Assembly: GCA_019155205.2 (NCBI GenBank)
Contig: JAHNZQ020000227.1
Coordinates: forward strand, 1,890,864-1,900,971
DNA length: 10,108 nucleotides
DNA from: Gracilaria vermiculophylla
Lineage: Eukaryota > Rhodophyta > Florideophyceae > Gracilariales > Gracilariaceae
Direction: 5' to 3'
Shown one piece after another: positions 1 to 7,849 of this stretch. A model generated the notes under the pieces. The model did no database searches. It was not told where the DNA came from and saw only the letters and a program-made list of their open reading frames with translations. The position numbers and the translations under genes were made by a program. Positions within the stretch are counted from its first letter, which is position 1. Each line of letters starts with the position of its first letter.

Positions 1-2
1 TC

Positions 3-167
3 TCAAATGTCTCCGGCGCACGGTCTTCCCAAGTGCGAGACGCCCTTTTCCATTCTTGGCTCACTGAATCGGACACAAGAACCGTCCCCAACCTCGTTCG
101 TTTCACGACTTGGTACAAATCCACCAAGGACGTTATTTTAAATACTTGCTGTATCCGCAATACTTGA
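3..167 (+). CDS. possible C-terminal end of a protein cut by the left edge
   Basis: Frame 3 is open from the first bases to a TGA at 165-167 and gives 54 residues with a mixed composition (for example DALFHSWLTESDTR and VRFTTWYKSTKDVILNTC). It reads more like protein than the T-rich sequence that follows. A GATAAA just after the stop could be a weak poly(A) signal. I recognise no family. Frame 1 is also open to about 141, so the frame choice is uncertain and the stretch may not be coding. Confidence 0.25.
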   Translation, partial: SNVSGARSSQVRDALFHSWLTESDTRTVPNLVRFTTWYKSTKDVILNTCCIRNT

Positions 168-1150
168 GATAAATATGTGACTGTTTCTTTTTTCCGCTAT
201 CTATTCGTTTTGTATCTTCCTGACCCCATGCACTGCACGACGTTGATAGCTGGTGCTTTCGAAATTATGCTTTTCATGGGGGTTACGAGATGTGTATAGA
301 TAGCTTGTACTCCATTTCTTTCGGTTCCTTGCTTTCCATTATGAACGCATAACTACGTGCCACGGAACAATTTTCCAACAAATATAGTCCATATTACTAT
401 TTTCGTGAATGATGCAGTGGGACGTAATAAGCGTTCCTCCCCATCACCCAATTACTTCATTTACTTTTTTTCATCTCTTTACTCTCTACGTAAAAGATTC
501 TACAAATATTGGAATGCAAATGTTCTTTGTCAAAGTACTTATTCTTCCCATTCCTACTCATTTTGTCGATGTAGATCGTTGTATATTCCAATCTTCCAAT
601 ATACAACCCTCCTCCCTACTTTTCGTTTCTTTACTTTTTCCGTATCTGAATTCTATCAATGCCGATTCCTCTACGCGCCTTTTAATGTCATCAACTAATC
701 ATTTCTACCCTCGTTTCCCATTGTTTTCTTTCTTTCCGTTCCCTAGCTTTGGGTGCTTATGGCACTCTGTTTTCAAACCCCAATACCGGGAAGAGAACAG
801 CCCTTTCTCATTTTCTATGAACTCATTTATTGCAGAAATGACGCTATTCTTTGTTACCGTTTGCCATATGTTGCTATACGAGCCCATATTCTAGTTCATT
901 TTTTGTATTTCACACCTTCGCAGCTTGGGCACTACGTGCCTTTCTTACTAGCGTCCCATGTCCATGTTTGCATGATGACCTCACTCCATTATTTTCTTCC
1001 TCTGTTTATTTGTAGATCTTGCTGTTTTTCACCACCCTTACAGATATAGTTACATTTTTCCTACGCAGCCTCCAGTGTGCTATTATACCCACTGCCTATA
1101 GGGTCCCTTCTTGATGGATCTTTCTCAAACAAATATTCCTTAGGTTCCCC
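168..1150. other. AT- and pyrimidine-rich stretch without a convincing gene
   Basis: The plus strand is rich in T and C runs. The open frames it contains (for example 357-698, 409-894 and 753-1049) overlap each other and are dominated by Phe, Ser, Tyr and Pro, which is what such base composition gives by chance. No promoter-ORF-poly(A) arrangement is visible. It may be intergenic DNA or decayed repeat sequence. Confidence 0.5.
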
Positions 1151-1220
1151 AACATGCCAGTTATTGGTTTCCTACCTTTAGTTACGGCAAATACCTTGCT
1201 GGCAGATCATTTCCTTGGTT

Positions 1221-1616
1221 ACCAAGCGCAAACTGACGTTTCCTGGTTAAAACCAAGCGCCATGGCACCCCACATGACCCACAACATGGCGGCAAATGCA
1301 CAGACTTACGTAGCGCACACGCCAAGCGCTTGCCACGCGCGTGCAAGACACGCGCTTGTCAAAAACGAAGCGGAACCAAGCGCAAACGAGGGTTGCAAAT
1401 CTAGATTTTTTTAATAATTGTGCTTGGTTTTTGGGCCGATCTTGATTTGCATTAAATTTAGCAAGAAATTGACAGTGTCGAAAAATGCTCATACGCAACG
1501 CGTAGCGCTTCGTCGCCTATTTGCAGTACAAAAATCGTACATACAGTGATTGCATCACACAATCAACGATTCCTGTCGGAACCAAGGCCTAACTTACGCT
1601 CCACAAAACCAAGCGC
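1221..1616 (+). repeat. cluster of the 9-mer ACCAAGCGC
   Basis: ACCAAGCGC occurs at 1221-1229, 1252-1260, 1375-1383 and 1608-1616. A one-base variant (GCCAAGCGC) at 1321-1329 lies in a perfect palindrome CAAGCGCTTG (1323-1332), and a reverse-strand near match is at about 1425. Several copies continue as AAAC. An ATG-initiated 86-codon frame (1154-1414) spans most copies, but its repeated Ser-Ala simply reflects the motif and I do not call it a gene. The motif resembles E2F-type GC-rich sites, but that is only an analogy. Confidence 0.6.
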
Positions 1617-1664
1617 AAACCCATATTCCGAATGAACACTACTCTATGCCCCATTCAATAGTAT

Positions 1665-2167
1665 CGCAAAAAATTTAGGTAGGCACCATTGAACAAAGCA
1701 TCATTAGCCAGCAAAATATTTGATGCTACCAATGTGCCACAATCTGCGTTAACGGCGTGAGTTCAATGGCTGCCGTAAAAATACTATCAAAAATTAACAT
1801 ACATTTTCCAGGCGCCCTCTTCAATGGTTGCAGTAACTACGATGACAACAAACGATCCCCATACACTTTCCTAAAACCATTGCCTCACTTCAAAGGATTT
1901 TACTAGGATATTACTAGAGTCAGAAATTTATTCGGGCACCATTGAACAGAGCTTATTTAGCCAGCTAAACATTTTGTCCTACCGATTTCCGCAACTGTGC
2001 GTTTGCCGCGTGCGTTCAATAGTTCCCGTAAATATTTTCGGAAAATTAACAACCGTTTATCACGAGCCGTGTTCCATAGTTGCTGTACTCACTATGACAA
2101 CTCACGATCCCCCTACACTACCCCAAAACCACAGCCTCACATCAAAGGATAATACTAGGGGTGGCTA
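1665..2167 (+). repeat. two tandem diverged copies of a ~252-bp repeat
   Basis: Unit 1 (about 1665-1918) and unit 2 (about 1919-2167) align along their length. GGCACCATTGAACA is at 1682 and 1935, and CAAAGGAT is at 1891 and 2143, so the offset is 252-253. By eye the identity is roughly three quarters. The unit length is near a multiple of three and the same frame can be followed through both units (VAV...MTT...DP at 1827 and 2079), but unit 1 has an in-frame TAA near 1872, so present-day coding is unlikely. Related copies recur at 6640-8185. Confidence 0.8.
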
Positions 2168-2300
2168 CATAACACACTTTTTTCTATTTTGGCCCGGTTT
2201 TGCATTTTCCAACATTATTGAAACGCATTGTAAATTTGCTTCAGTTTTTCGTTTTCAAATACAATTCTAATTCCAACATCAGTAGCTATACTTTCGAACA
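2168..2300. other. left border of the GC-rich block
   Basis: This short AT-rich interval leads from the second repeat copy into the GC-rich block. Base composition changes within a few tens of bases near 2290-2330. I see no gene in it. Confidence 0.4.
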
Positions 2301-2509
2301 CTAGTAGCGTTCCTGTAGGAGGCCAACGTGGGCACGCCGCCAGCGCACCCGCGCCATTAGCGCTAGCGAGCTCTGTGCGGTGCGCGTGCGGCACGCATTC
2401 GTGACCCACGGCGGGGGCAGCAGCGGCGCGACCCGGAAGAAGCCACACGCGAGCGGCACAGTAGTCAGCGCACGCACTACATCCACGTGACACGCGCGCG
2501 GCGCACCGT

Positions 2510-2616
2510 ATGTATGCGGGCACCGCGCTGAGCGCGCCGCTTCCCGCCGCAACCACCGCCGCCTCCACAGCCGCCGCCACAGCTGCCAACTCCGCCACCA
2601 CCTCCGCCGCCGCCGC

Positions 2617-2647
<31 letters not shown>

Positions 2648-2854
2648 CAGCCGCCACCGCCGCCACCGCCGTCACCACCGCCGCCACCGCCCCCCTCGCC
2701 CCCGTGGCCCCAACCCCAGCCGACGCGGCACCCGTCGCCCCGGCCTTCCCCGCTGCCCCTGCCGCCTCTGCGGCCGCTGCTGCCCCCTCCGCCCTCACCG
2801 CCCCCGCCCCCGCCGCCACCACCGCCAGGTTTTCACGCGTACTGCCACTGTTAG
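2510..2854 (+). CDS. possible proline-rich (HRGP-like) protein
   Basis: An ATG-initiated frame of 114 codons begins with an Ala/Thr-rich stretch of about 35 residues. It then becomes almost pure proline broken by single serines in the pattern Ser-Pro(5-9), and ends in a short Cys-containing tail. Ser-Pro runs of this type are known from hydroxyproline-rich cell-wall glycoproteins such as extensins and algal pherophorins. I see no clear signal peptide and no globular domain. The tract is a CCG-type triplet repeat, which would be open in several frames whatever its function, and the opposite strand is open too (Ala/Gly/Arg-rich). It may be an untranslated simple repeat downstream of the MYB gene. 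Confidence 0.28.
2585..2830. repeat. imperfect CCG/CCA/CCT triplet repeat
   Basis: About 245 bases are built almost only from CCG, CCA, CCT, CCC and GCC triplets, with scattered TCA and TCG. The opposite strand is strongly G-rich and could form G-quadruplex-like structures. This is also a place where replication slippage and sequencing or assembly errors are likely. Confidence 0.85.
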
Positions 2855-3179
2855 GCAGGTGCTTGGCGCCCGGCCCGCCCGCTTCGCCGCTAACCGGCAA
2901 AGATATCGTGGGGGCGTCAGGTCGCCGCGCGCCTGCTTGTGTTCGTCTTCGTAAACCCCCTTGCCCACGCCCCATTTTCACGTGTTCTTTACGGACAATG
3001 CTTTGCACAACGGTGGGTGCCGATGCCCCGCGGCCGCTCGGTGTGCGTCCCACTGTGCGTGCGCGGCTCATAGGCCGTCCGCCGTCTACTAGCCATGCCC
3101 AGCCGTACAGCACCGCGCGCGCTTCACTGCCAGCTCGTTCGTTATCGTGTGCGAGTGCTATTGCGAGTATGCTCCACAA

Positions 3180-4256
3180 TCATTGGCACTGCATGTGCCA
3201 TCGCCGCCCCCAAAACTCCGCGCCGCTGTGTGCCGCAGCTTCTGCCTTCTCGGCCGCCTGCACCTGCGTCTCCCGCTCTCGCCCCCGCCCGTCCAGCATT
3301 TCCTTCGACCCCAGATGGAGGTCGTGAATGGAGCGCTGGTATTTGTGCAATTGCTGCTGCCAGTCAAAGTACTTCTGCTCGTGCGACTGCACCTGCATTA
3401 ACGACCGGCTGCGCATTCTCGCCGCCACGTGCCCCCACCGTCCCCGCCCATGCACCCGCAACGCGCCCAAAAATCGGAAGAGCTCGCCGCGTGTCCATCC
3501 ACGGTTGAAGGATCGCAGCGGCGGCGGCAGCTGATCCCCCGCCGGAACATCGAATCCCTCTGCAGCTGCCGCAGCCGCCGCTGCTGCCGCCGCCACTGCC
3601 GGTCCGGGCTGGCTGCGTGTCACCGTTGACGCCCACGTGCCCGCAGAACCTTTCGTCGCCGTCGCGGGTGAATGTTGCGTCGCCATTGCCCCCGGCCACG
3701 CGCCGTGATCACCACTCATCTTCCGATAGAACGGGCAGCTGCCCAGGCGCCTGCTCGGCTGTTGGTACTGGGTCTGCATCCCACAGATAACGTGCCCACT
3801 CGAGTTGTACACGCGGCCCTGCACCACCACGCATTCCAGCCAACGGAGCTTCTCATGGTCATGCAGCGCGCTGCGTGGCTGCAGAAATGCCGAGGGTGGC
3901 GGGCCACTGCCACTTGCACGGTGGCGTGACGGGGCGGCGGATAGCGCGCAGGACGGGGCGCGGGACGGGTCATCTAAGCCGAACACGCTGGAAGGCACAG
4001 CAAACGGAGGGGTATGGGCGCGCTCGTCTGCACACTGCGCCTGTGGCGAAAGCGTGCCCCTTCGATAGAACCCAAGCGCGTCTGGGCCGATGAGTTTCGG
4101 CACCGTTGCGCTCACCATGTTGGGTTGAGCGTCTGTGTCGTACAAATGGGGCGACGTCACAGACGCGGCAAGTGCCGGCGCCTTCCTGAGCAGAAAAGGT
4201 TTCGCCGCGGGATCGCGGCTGGCCAGGGCGTTCGCCGACAGGAAGGGCGGCGCCAT
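3180..4256 (-). CDS. single-repeat MYB protein of the SHAQKYF class
   Basis: This 358-residue protein starts at an ATG (4254-4256), the first Met after an in-frame stop at 4416-4418. Residues 253-297 form one MYB/SANT repeat: W254-T, E258, F262-L, G270-x-G, W274, then R-S-x-x-Q-V and SHEQKYF at 291-297 (bases 3386-3366). SHEQKYF is a one-residue variant of the SHAQKYF signature of plant, algal and protist 1R-MYB factors, whose third helix contacts DNA. The N-terminal 250 residues are Pro/Ser/Ala-rich with an 11-residue Ala run (222-232) just before the domain. After it comes a polar, probably helical stretch rich in Gln, Lys and Glu (298-345). A nuclear transcription factor is the likely role; target and pathway cannot be told. 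A TATA box lies 155 bases upstream. No AATAAA is seen in the GC-rich 0.9 kb downstream. An out-of-frame ATG at 4330-4332 may lie in the 5' UTR. Confidence 0.85.
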   Translation of the reverse strand: MAPPFLSANALASRDPAAKPFLLRKAPALAASVTSPHLYDTDAQPNMVSATVPKLIGPDALGFYRRGTLSPQAQCADERAHTPPFAVPSSVFGLDDPSRAPSCALSAAPSRHRASGSGPPPSAFLQPRSALHDHEKLRWLECVVVQGRVYNSSGHVICGMQTQYQQPSRRLGSCPFYRKMSGDHGAWPGAMATQHSPATATKGSAGTWASTVTRSQPGPAVAAAAAAAAAAAEGFDVPAGDQLPPPLRSFNRGWTRGELFRFLGALRVHGRGRWGHVAARMRSRSLMQVQSHEQKYFDWQQQLHKYQRSIHDLHLGSKEMLDGRGRERETQVQAAEKAEAAAHSGAEFWGRRWHMQCQ

Positions 4257-4410
4257 TAGCGGTGGTGCTGGCAGTGCCAGTGTCGGTAGGCGCGGGGGGA
4301 CGAGTGAGAGCCGGGAGCTCGGTGAGGTGCATGACGGGATCCGATCCAGGACGGGAGAAAGGGAGACGGGCGCTGCAGTTCCCGAGCGCCGAAAAGTGTT
4401 GGCTGTGCCT

Positions 4411-4420
4411 GTTTTTTATA
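4411..4420 (-). promoter_or_regulatory. TATA box of the MYB gene
   Basis: Read on the minus strand the sequence is TATAAAAAAC, a near-perfect TATA box inside otherwise GC-rich DNA. A start about 30 bases downstream would give a 5' UTR of roughly 130 bases before the ATG at 4256. A CACGTG hexamer lies about 60 bases further upstream (4477-4482). Confidence 0.6.
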
Positions 4421-4548
4421 GTACCAGCAAGCGCGGAGCTTACCCGTGCGCTGTGACAATACGATCTCTCGTGTCCCACGTGCAGGGACGCGCGAGAGTA
4501 CGCGCACTGAAGCTGGGCCCCCGCAGGAGGCGGTTCTCGCTATTGTAG

Positions 4549-5704
4549 GCTACGTCGCGGAGCACAAGTCCCACGGCCAATGCGCCGCCGCTTGCATCCC
4601 CTCGCCGAGCGTCCGTCGCTGTGCAGCAGGAGTCCGCCCGAACACAAGAACTGAAGCCAATGCGATGGTGCGTTATGTTGGGGCTTGTATGGGGTGGCGG
4701 GCACACGACCGATTGCATCCAGGGTGCGGGTGCTCTGGCGATGCTTAGCCGCGTGTTGTTTGATTTAATGGAAAACTCGGCTCTCTGTGGCATTAGTGCT
4801 AGCGCAGCGGGAGTGATTGACGACTCGAGCACGTTCGGGTGGGGTGCTTCGGGCAGCGGAAGAGAGCGAATTGTGCGCAGGAGGCGGGTGCGAGAGCCCA
4901 TATGAGTGCCCCTCCGCCAAGGCTAATGTTTTTGGCAATGCAGCAGTGCGCCCGGAAGCTGTAAGTGTGCTGCTGCGGGTGGCGTTTAACCGCGATGGGC
5001 AGCGGGAGGGTTTACGCATGTTGATTGCTCACGAGTTCAAGTGAATGGGCTCTGTTTGGTTTGGGAGCAAAGCACTGCCATGTTTAAACGCGTGTCTACT
5101 ATCAGAATGGGGGGTACATATCGCTAATAAGGGACCGCAGGGGGCTTGCGAGCGAGAGTACAATGCGTCTGAAAGCTGTGGCAAGGCGGAGCGCGTAGAC
5201 GAGCAAAGTTTATAAACCACGTGCGGCTGTCTGACGCAACTTGCGCGGTTGTGCGATCCACACAGCGCGTGGCGCGGCGCTGGAACCACGTGCCGACGCT
5301 GTTCCTCACGGCGCTCTCGCAAACGCGGTTCAGCGCGCACGTGCGCTCGGCGCACCGCGGCGCGGCGTCGTAGCACTTTGCAGCCATACGCAGCTCTAAT
5401 TTTGTGCCACTACCGATACACGCCGTCTTGACACGCGGCCGAGACCAGTGGCGCAGCCAAGTTGTGGAAGTGGCATCAATCAACTGCGCTCGCGGCGCGG
5501 TGGCGCAACATCCGCACAGCGGTGGTCACAAGGATGGTGGTGGTGCGTGCCGTCAGGGCGGTGGGGACAGCAGCAGTGGCGTCACGATTCCGCGCTTGCG
5601 AGAGCAGCGACGGATCTGTGGCGTGTCTCCTGCGCACACACAGGGTTGTGGGAGGCGCGTGTGGCGCCCGTGTGTGTGGCACAGACCCCTTCATCTTCTT
5701 TTAA
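4549..5704 (+). CDS. possible intron-split plus-strand gene (model uncertain)
   Basis: Four plus-strand frames without stops follow one another: 4549-4905 (frame 1, first ATG 4660), up to 5042 (frame 2, open from 4817), 5173-5370 (frame 1, about 90% GC at third positions) and 5432-5704 (frame 2). They can be joined by phase-matched GT-AG introns at about 4888-4921, 5040-5198 and 5369-5447. The second and third candidate introns contain CTAAT-type branch sites (near 5125 and 5396). An AATAAA lies 155 bases after the last stop. The predicted pieces have ordinary composition (for example GVIDDSSTFGWG, RSTQRVARRWNHVPTLF), but I recognise no domain. The first intron would be only 34 bases. I chose splice sites to fit, so phase agreement is weak evidence. 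Minus-strand frames over the same bases (4440-4901, 153 codons; 5124-5387, 87 codons, Cys-rich) are real alternatives. Confidence 0.28.
5208..5223. promoter_or_regulatory. palindromic TATA sequence abutting a CACGTG
   Basis: GTTTATAAAC (5208-5217) is a perfect 10-base palindrome carrying a TATA box on both strands. It is directly followed by CACGTG (5218-5223), the G-box/E-box core. On the plus strand the first ATG beyond it is 5534, in a strong context (A at -3, G at +4), which opens a 56-codon frame ending at 5704. It could be a promoter for either strand, or simply lie inside a coding exon. Confidence 0.3.
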
Positions 5705-5719
5705 AATATTTACTATAAA

Positions 5720-5935
5720 GCAGACATTAGTTACCGCGTGCCTTCCATTTTTCAGACGTCACACTTAGTACACGTGGCGCAGCGCGTCCACCGGCCATTC
5801 CATTATTCATACGGGCAACGCTGTGAAAAGTGTGCATGACTGCTCTTTGCATTGACTGAATAAATACGACCGTTTCTAACTGTCTGTGACACTAAAGAAG
5901 CTAATGACTAACGGGATCCCCATTTTCGTGGGAGA
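5720..5935. other. right border of the GC-rich block
   Basis: Base composition falls back to AT-rich near 5700. I see no gene in this interval. It separates the last GC-rich frame (stop 5702-5704) from the retroelement relic and contains the AATAAA at 5859. Confidence 0.4.
5859..5864 (+). terminator. AATAAA poly(A) signal, plus strand
   Basis: This is a canonical hexamer 155 bases downstream of the TAA at 5702-5704. It gives modest support for a plus-strand transcript leaving the GC-rich block. Confidence 0.35.
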
Positions 5936-6598
5936 TTATAGTACATCTTTCTCTTCTTCAGCTCCACAACTCAGTCGGCGAGAATAAGTTTGCCTGCCAC
6001 TACCTGGCCAACCACACAGCACATTCAAGGATGATTGGTGTTGCAATGCACGACCAGAGAACTGTACTTCTGCATCATTTTCTTTGACAAAAATGTCCGT
6101 ACAGTACATTATGTAACGCCAAAAATACTCTGTGCATCACATCTTTCAGAAAATGCTTTATCTGTGACACGGTCTGAGTATAAAACAGTCAACAACTTTT
6201 CTTAGTCGCAGCTTGTTACTACTCCATCCCGTTGGCGATTTATAGGTTCCATTGACATTTGAGCACCTATTAAGGGTTTCTGCGGCAGTAGGGCTCAGCT
6301 TTGGAGCTTTGTAGCAAGATATGAATATGCTCGATTCTTGCGAACCCTGGTCCGACGGGCATTTCGGACATAAGCCAGATATCATAGAACACCCATAAAA
6401 CATAAGCCATTCCCCCTTAAGCGTCCCTGTACACCTCTTTTGCATCCATAGAGTGTAACAAACCTTTTCCGGCCTTTCCAGGTTTGGCACAAAAAGGCGT
6501 CAATGTGATGAAAGCCCCACAAAGGACCTCAACTCATGGGAAAAAATCCCCATGATGACACAAATCACAAAACGAAGAGGACTACGAGGGCCGTTACA
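5936..6598 (-). pseudogene. Ty3/gypsy-type polymerase relic (end of RT plus RNase H)
   Basis: One minus-strand frame keeps recognisable motifs over about 660 bases. ELRSFVGL (6535-6512) followed by RLFVPNL (to about 6480) matches the conserved ELRSFLGL...YYRRFVPNF segment at the end of the Ty3/gypsy reverse transcriptase. Further on, NDAEV...GRALQHQ (Asp codon 6076-6074) fits the TDAS...G.GA.L.Q start of RNase H, and YSRRLS...E (SRRL at 5983-5972) fits its second conserved block. The reading is broken by TGA at 6500-6502 (where a Tyr is usual), TAA at 6158-6160, two further stops just downstream of that, and TAA at 5936-5938. RT palm motifs and integrase are not seen. The gap between the RT and RNase H motifs is longer than usual, so an insertion is likely. 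This is a non-functional fragment; the family assignment rests on motifs read by eye. Confidence 0.72.
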
Positions 6599-6639
6599 TC
6601 ATAAAAAAGACCACGATAATAAAACCCCCGTGTGCGTTC

Positions 6640-7240
6640 AGTTCCTCCGCTATATTATTACTGAGAACTACAAAACGTTTGTCATAAGCCCTGTTAAATT
6701 GGTTGCTGTACTTTCTATGACTACAAACATTCTCCATACACCACCCCAAAACCATTGTCTCAAATCAAAGGATATTACCAGTGTGTTACTAGAATATTAC
6801 AAAAATATAAACGACGCAGTAAAATCCTCATCACCCATTCAGATAACCCCTAAACCCCTGGTCCCATTAAACAATAACCAGCCGGCGTCTCCTATGTGGT
6901 GCACATATGACAACATATGCACTGTAATGTGTTATCGTCTCCAATATGGTCCACGTCTGACTTCAGATGCACCGTTCGGTGCAATCATGTTCTACGTTGT
7001 TGACGAACACTTACGTCGCAGTGTATATTATAATGTTTTTCACACCTACCCATACGTCCCCCTCCGACCCATATGTCCTTTCTGCTGATCCACTGGACAT
7101 TGGTGCGCGTTTATGGCATCTGTTGAATGGCACCATACAAATGTGAATGTATGTTGACGTACCTCTACCACGACCACTGCTCCATATTTAAAATTGAGGC
7201 CTATGACAACTTACGATGCTTATACACTCCTTCAATTCTT
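6640..7240 (+). repeat. diverged copies of the 252-bp repeat family
   Basis: At 6655-6800 the segment with GGTTGCTGTACT (6701) through CAAAGGATATTAC aligns with 2079-2165 and 1827-1915. At 7085-7240, CTATGACAACTTACGATG... TATACACT aligns with the same part of unit 1 (GATGACAACAAACGATC... ATACACT), preceded by a matching TTGAATGGCACC region. A 178-codon frame (6552-7088) runs through the first of these copies, and frames at 7127 and 7194 start in the second. Because homologous copies at 1665-2167 carry a stop, I treat these as repeat DNA rather than genes. Confidence 0.6.
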
Positions 7241-7847
7241 AAACCAAACCTCTTCAATGTTCTTATTGGACGGGCCTCACTTAGTAGTTTTGATGAACGT
7301 CTGCGTAATCCCATTCCACAGAACAACGACAGCCATCTACATATTTCGTTCTCCCCATATACAACATTCTGTATTAACGGCGTGGGCCCAATCCCGTTTC
7401 TATATGTTTTCAAATCATTTAGCTATGTTCCTATTCAGATCAGTTCCTTGTTTACTCGGTAAACCCCCTAATCTGACACATCACCATCCTCATACCCTAC
7501 TTGAAAACATTGGACGTACAGCACAAGCTATTAATACGCCGTCCTTGGCTCCACAAGTATGGTGGAGGCTTACGGTACTCTCTATTAAACACCGGGACCC
7601 GCCTTACACTTTCTACAGTGTATCCCTGACAACACCCCATACTCATAGCATACGTGATCACACTGAGCTCACCACACAGGCTACACATACCGCATCCTCA
7701 GCTCCACACGTATGGTGGCGGCTTATAGTCCTTACTACTAAACCTTGGGGAACGACTTACACTCTTTACGGTGTCCCCCTACGTTCTCCTTCCCTCAAAA
7801 GTCGTGTGCTCGTCTGTATAGCTTGCCCACAACTCGACAGGCAGTAA
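7203..7847 (+). CDS. open frame over repeats, doubtful gene
   Basis: From the ATG at 7203 the frame is open for 214 codons. Its C-terminal half holds two copies of a 51-codon unit (see the repeat at 7500-7830), with blocks such as APQVWWRL and APHVWWRL. The N-terminal part has no recognisable domain. No TATA box or poly(A) signal fits closely, and DNA-level relatives of the unit elsewhere in the window lie in sequence with stops. It may be a remnant of a tandem-repeat protein or a chance frame through repeat DNA. Confidence 0.15.
   Translation: MTTYDAYTLLQFLNQTSSMFLLDGPHLVVLMNVCVIPFHRTTTAIYIFRSPHIQHSVLTAWAQSRFYMFSNHLAMFLFRSVPCLLGKPPNLTHHHPHTLLENIGRTAQAINTPSLAPQVWWRLTVLSIKHRDPPYTFYSVSLTTPHTHSIRDHTELTTQATHTASSAPHVWWRLIVLTTKPWGTTYTLYGVPLRSPSLKSRVLVCIACPQLDRQ
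7500..7830 (+). repeat. 153-bp in-frame tandem duplication
   Basis: GCTCCACAAGTATGGTGG at 7548 and GCTCCACACGTATGGTGG at 7701 are 153 bases apart, and the similarity extends on both sides from about 7490 to 7650 and 7640 to 7800. The unit is 51 codons long in the 7203-7847 frame. The part from GGTACTCTCTATTAAACACC also aligns with GTACTCACTATGACAACTCACG of the repeat at 2085, which makes this a further branch of the same family. Confidence 0.7.
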
Positions 7848-7849
7848 TT

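Noticed and set aside
357..1049. Overlapping plus-strand frames of 60-161 codons
   Set aside because: They run in several frames over T/C-rich DNA, are dominated by Phe, Ser, Tyr and Pro, and have no promoter or poly(A) context.
1154..1498. An 86-codon plus frame and an opposing minus frame
   Set aside because: The plus reading repeats Ser-Ala because of the ACCAAGCGC motif, the minus frame has no clear start, and neither shows a domain.
2585..2830. CCG tract as a sign of a CRISPR or satellite array
   Set aside because: It is a plain triplet microsatellite with no spacers or longer unit.
3095..3700. Many plus-strand frames opposite the MYB gene
   Set aside because: They are antisense shadows in GC-rich coding sequence; only the minus frame shows a domain and a promoter.
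4440..4901. 153-codon minus frame with ATG
   Set aside because: It is a plausible frame, but it overlaps the plus-strand candidate, shares its third-position pattern, ends at the MYB TATA box and shows no domain. Kept only as an alternative.
5124..5387. 87-codon Cys-rich minus frame (MAAKCYD...)
   Set aside because: GC-rich at third positions, but the plus frame over the same bases shares that pattern. No spacing of the cysteines matches a zinc or disulfide family I know.
6534..6555. TCATGGG...CCCATGA inverted repeat
   Set aside because: The 7-bp arms with an 8-base loop fall inside the RT relic and are likely chance rather than a terminator or element end.
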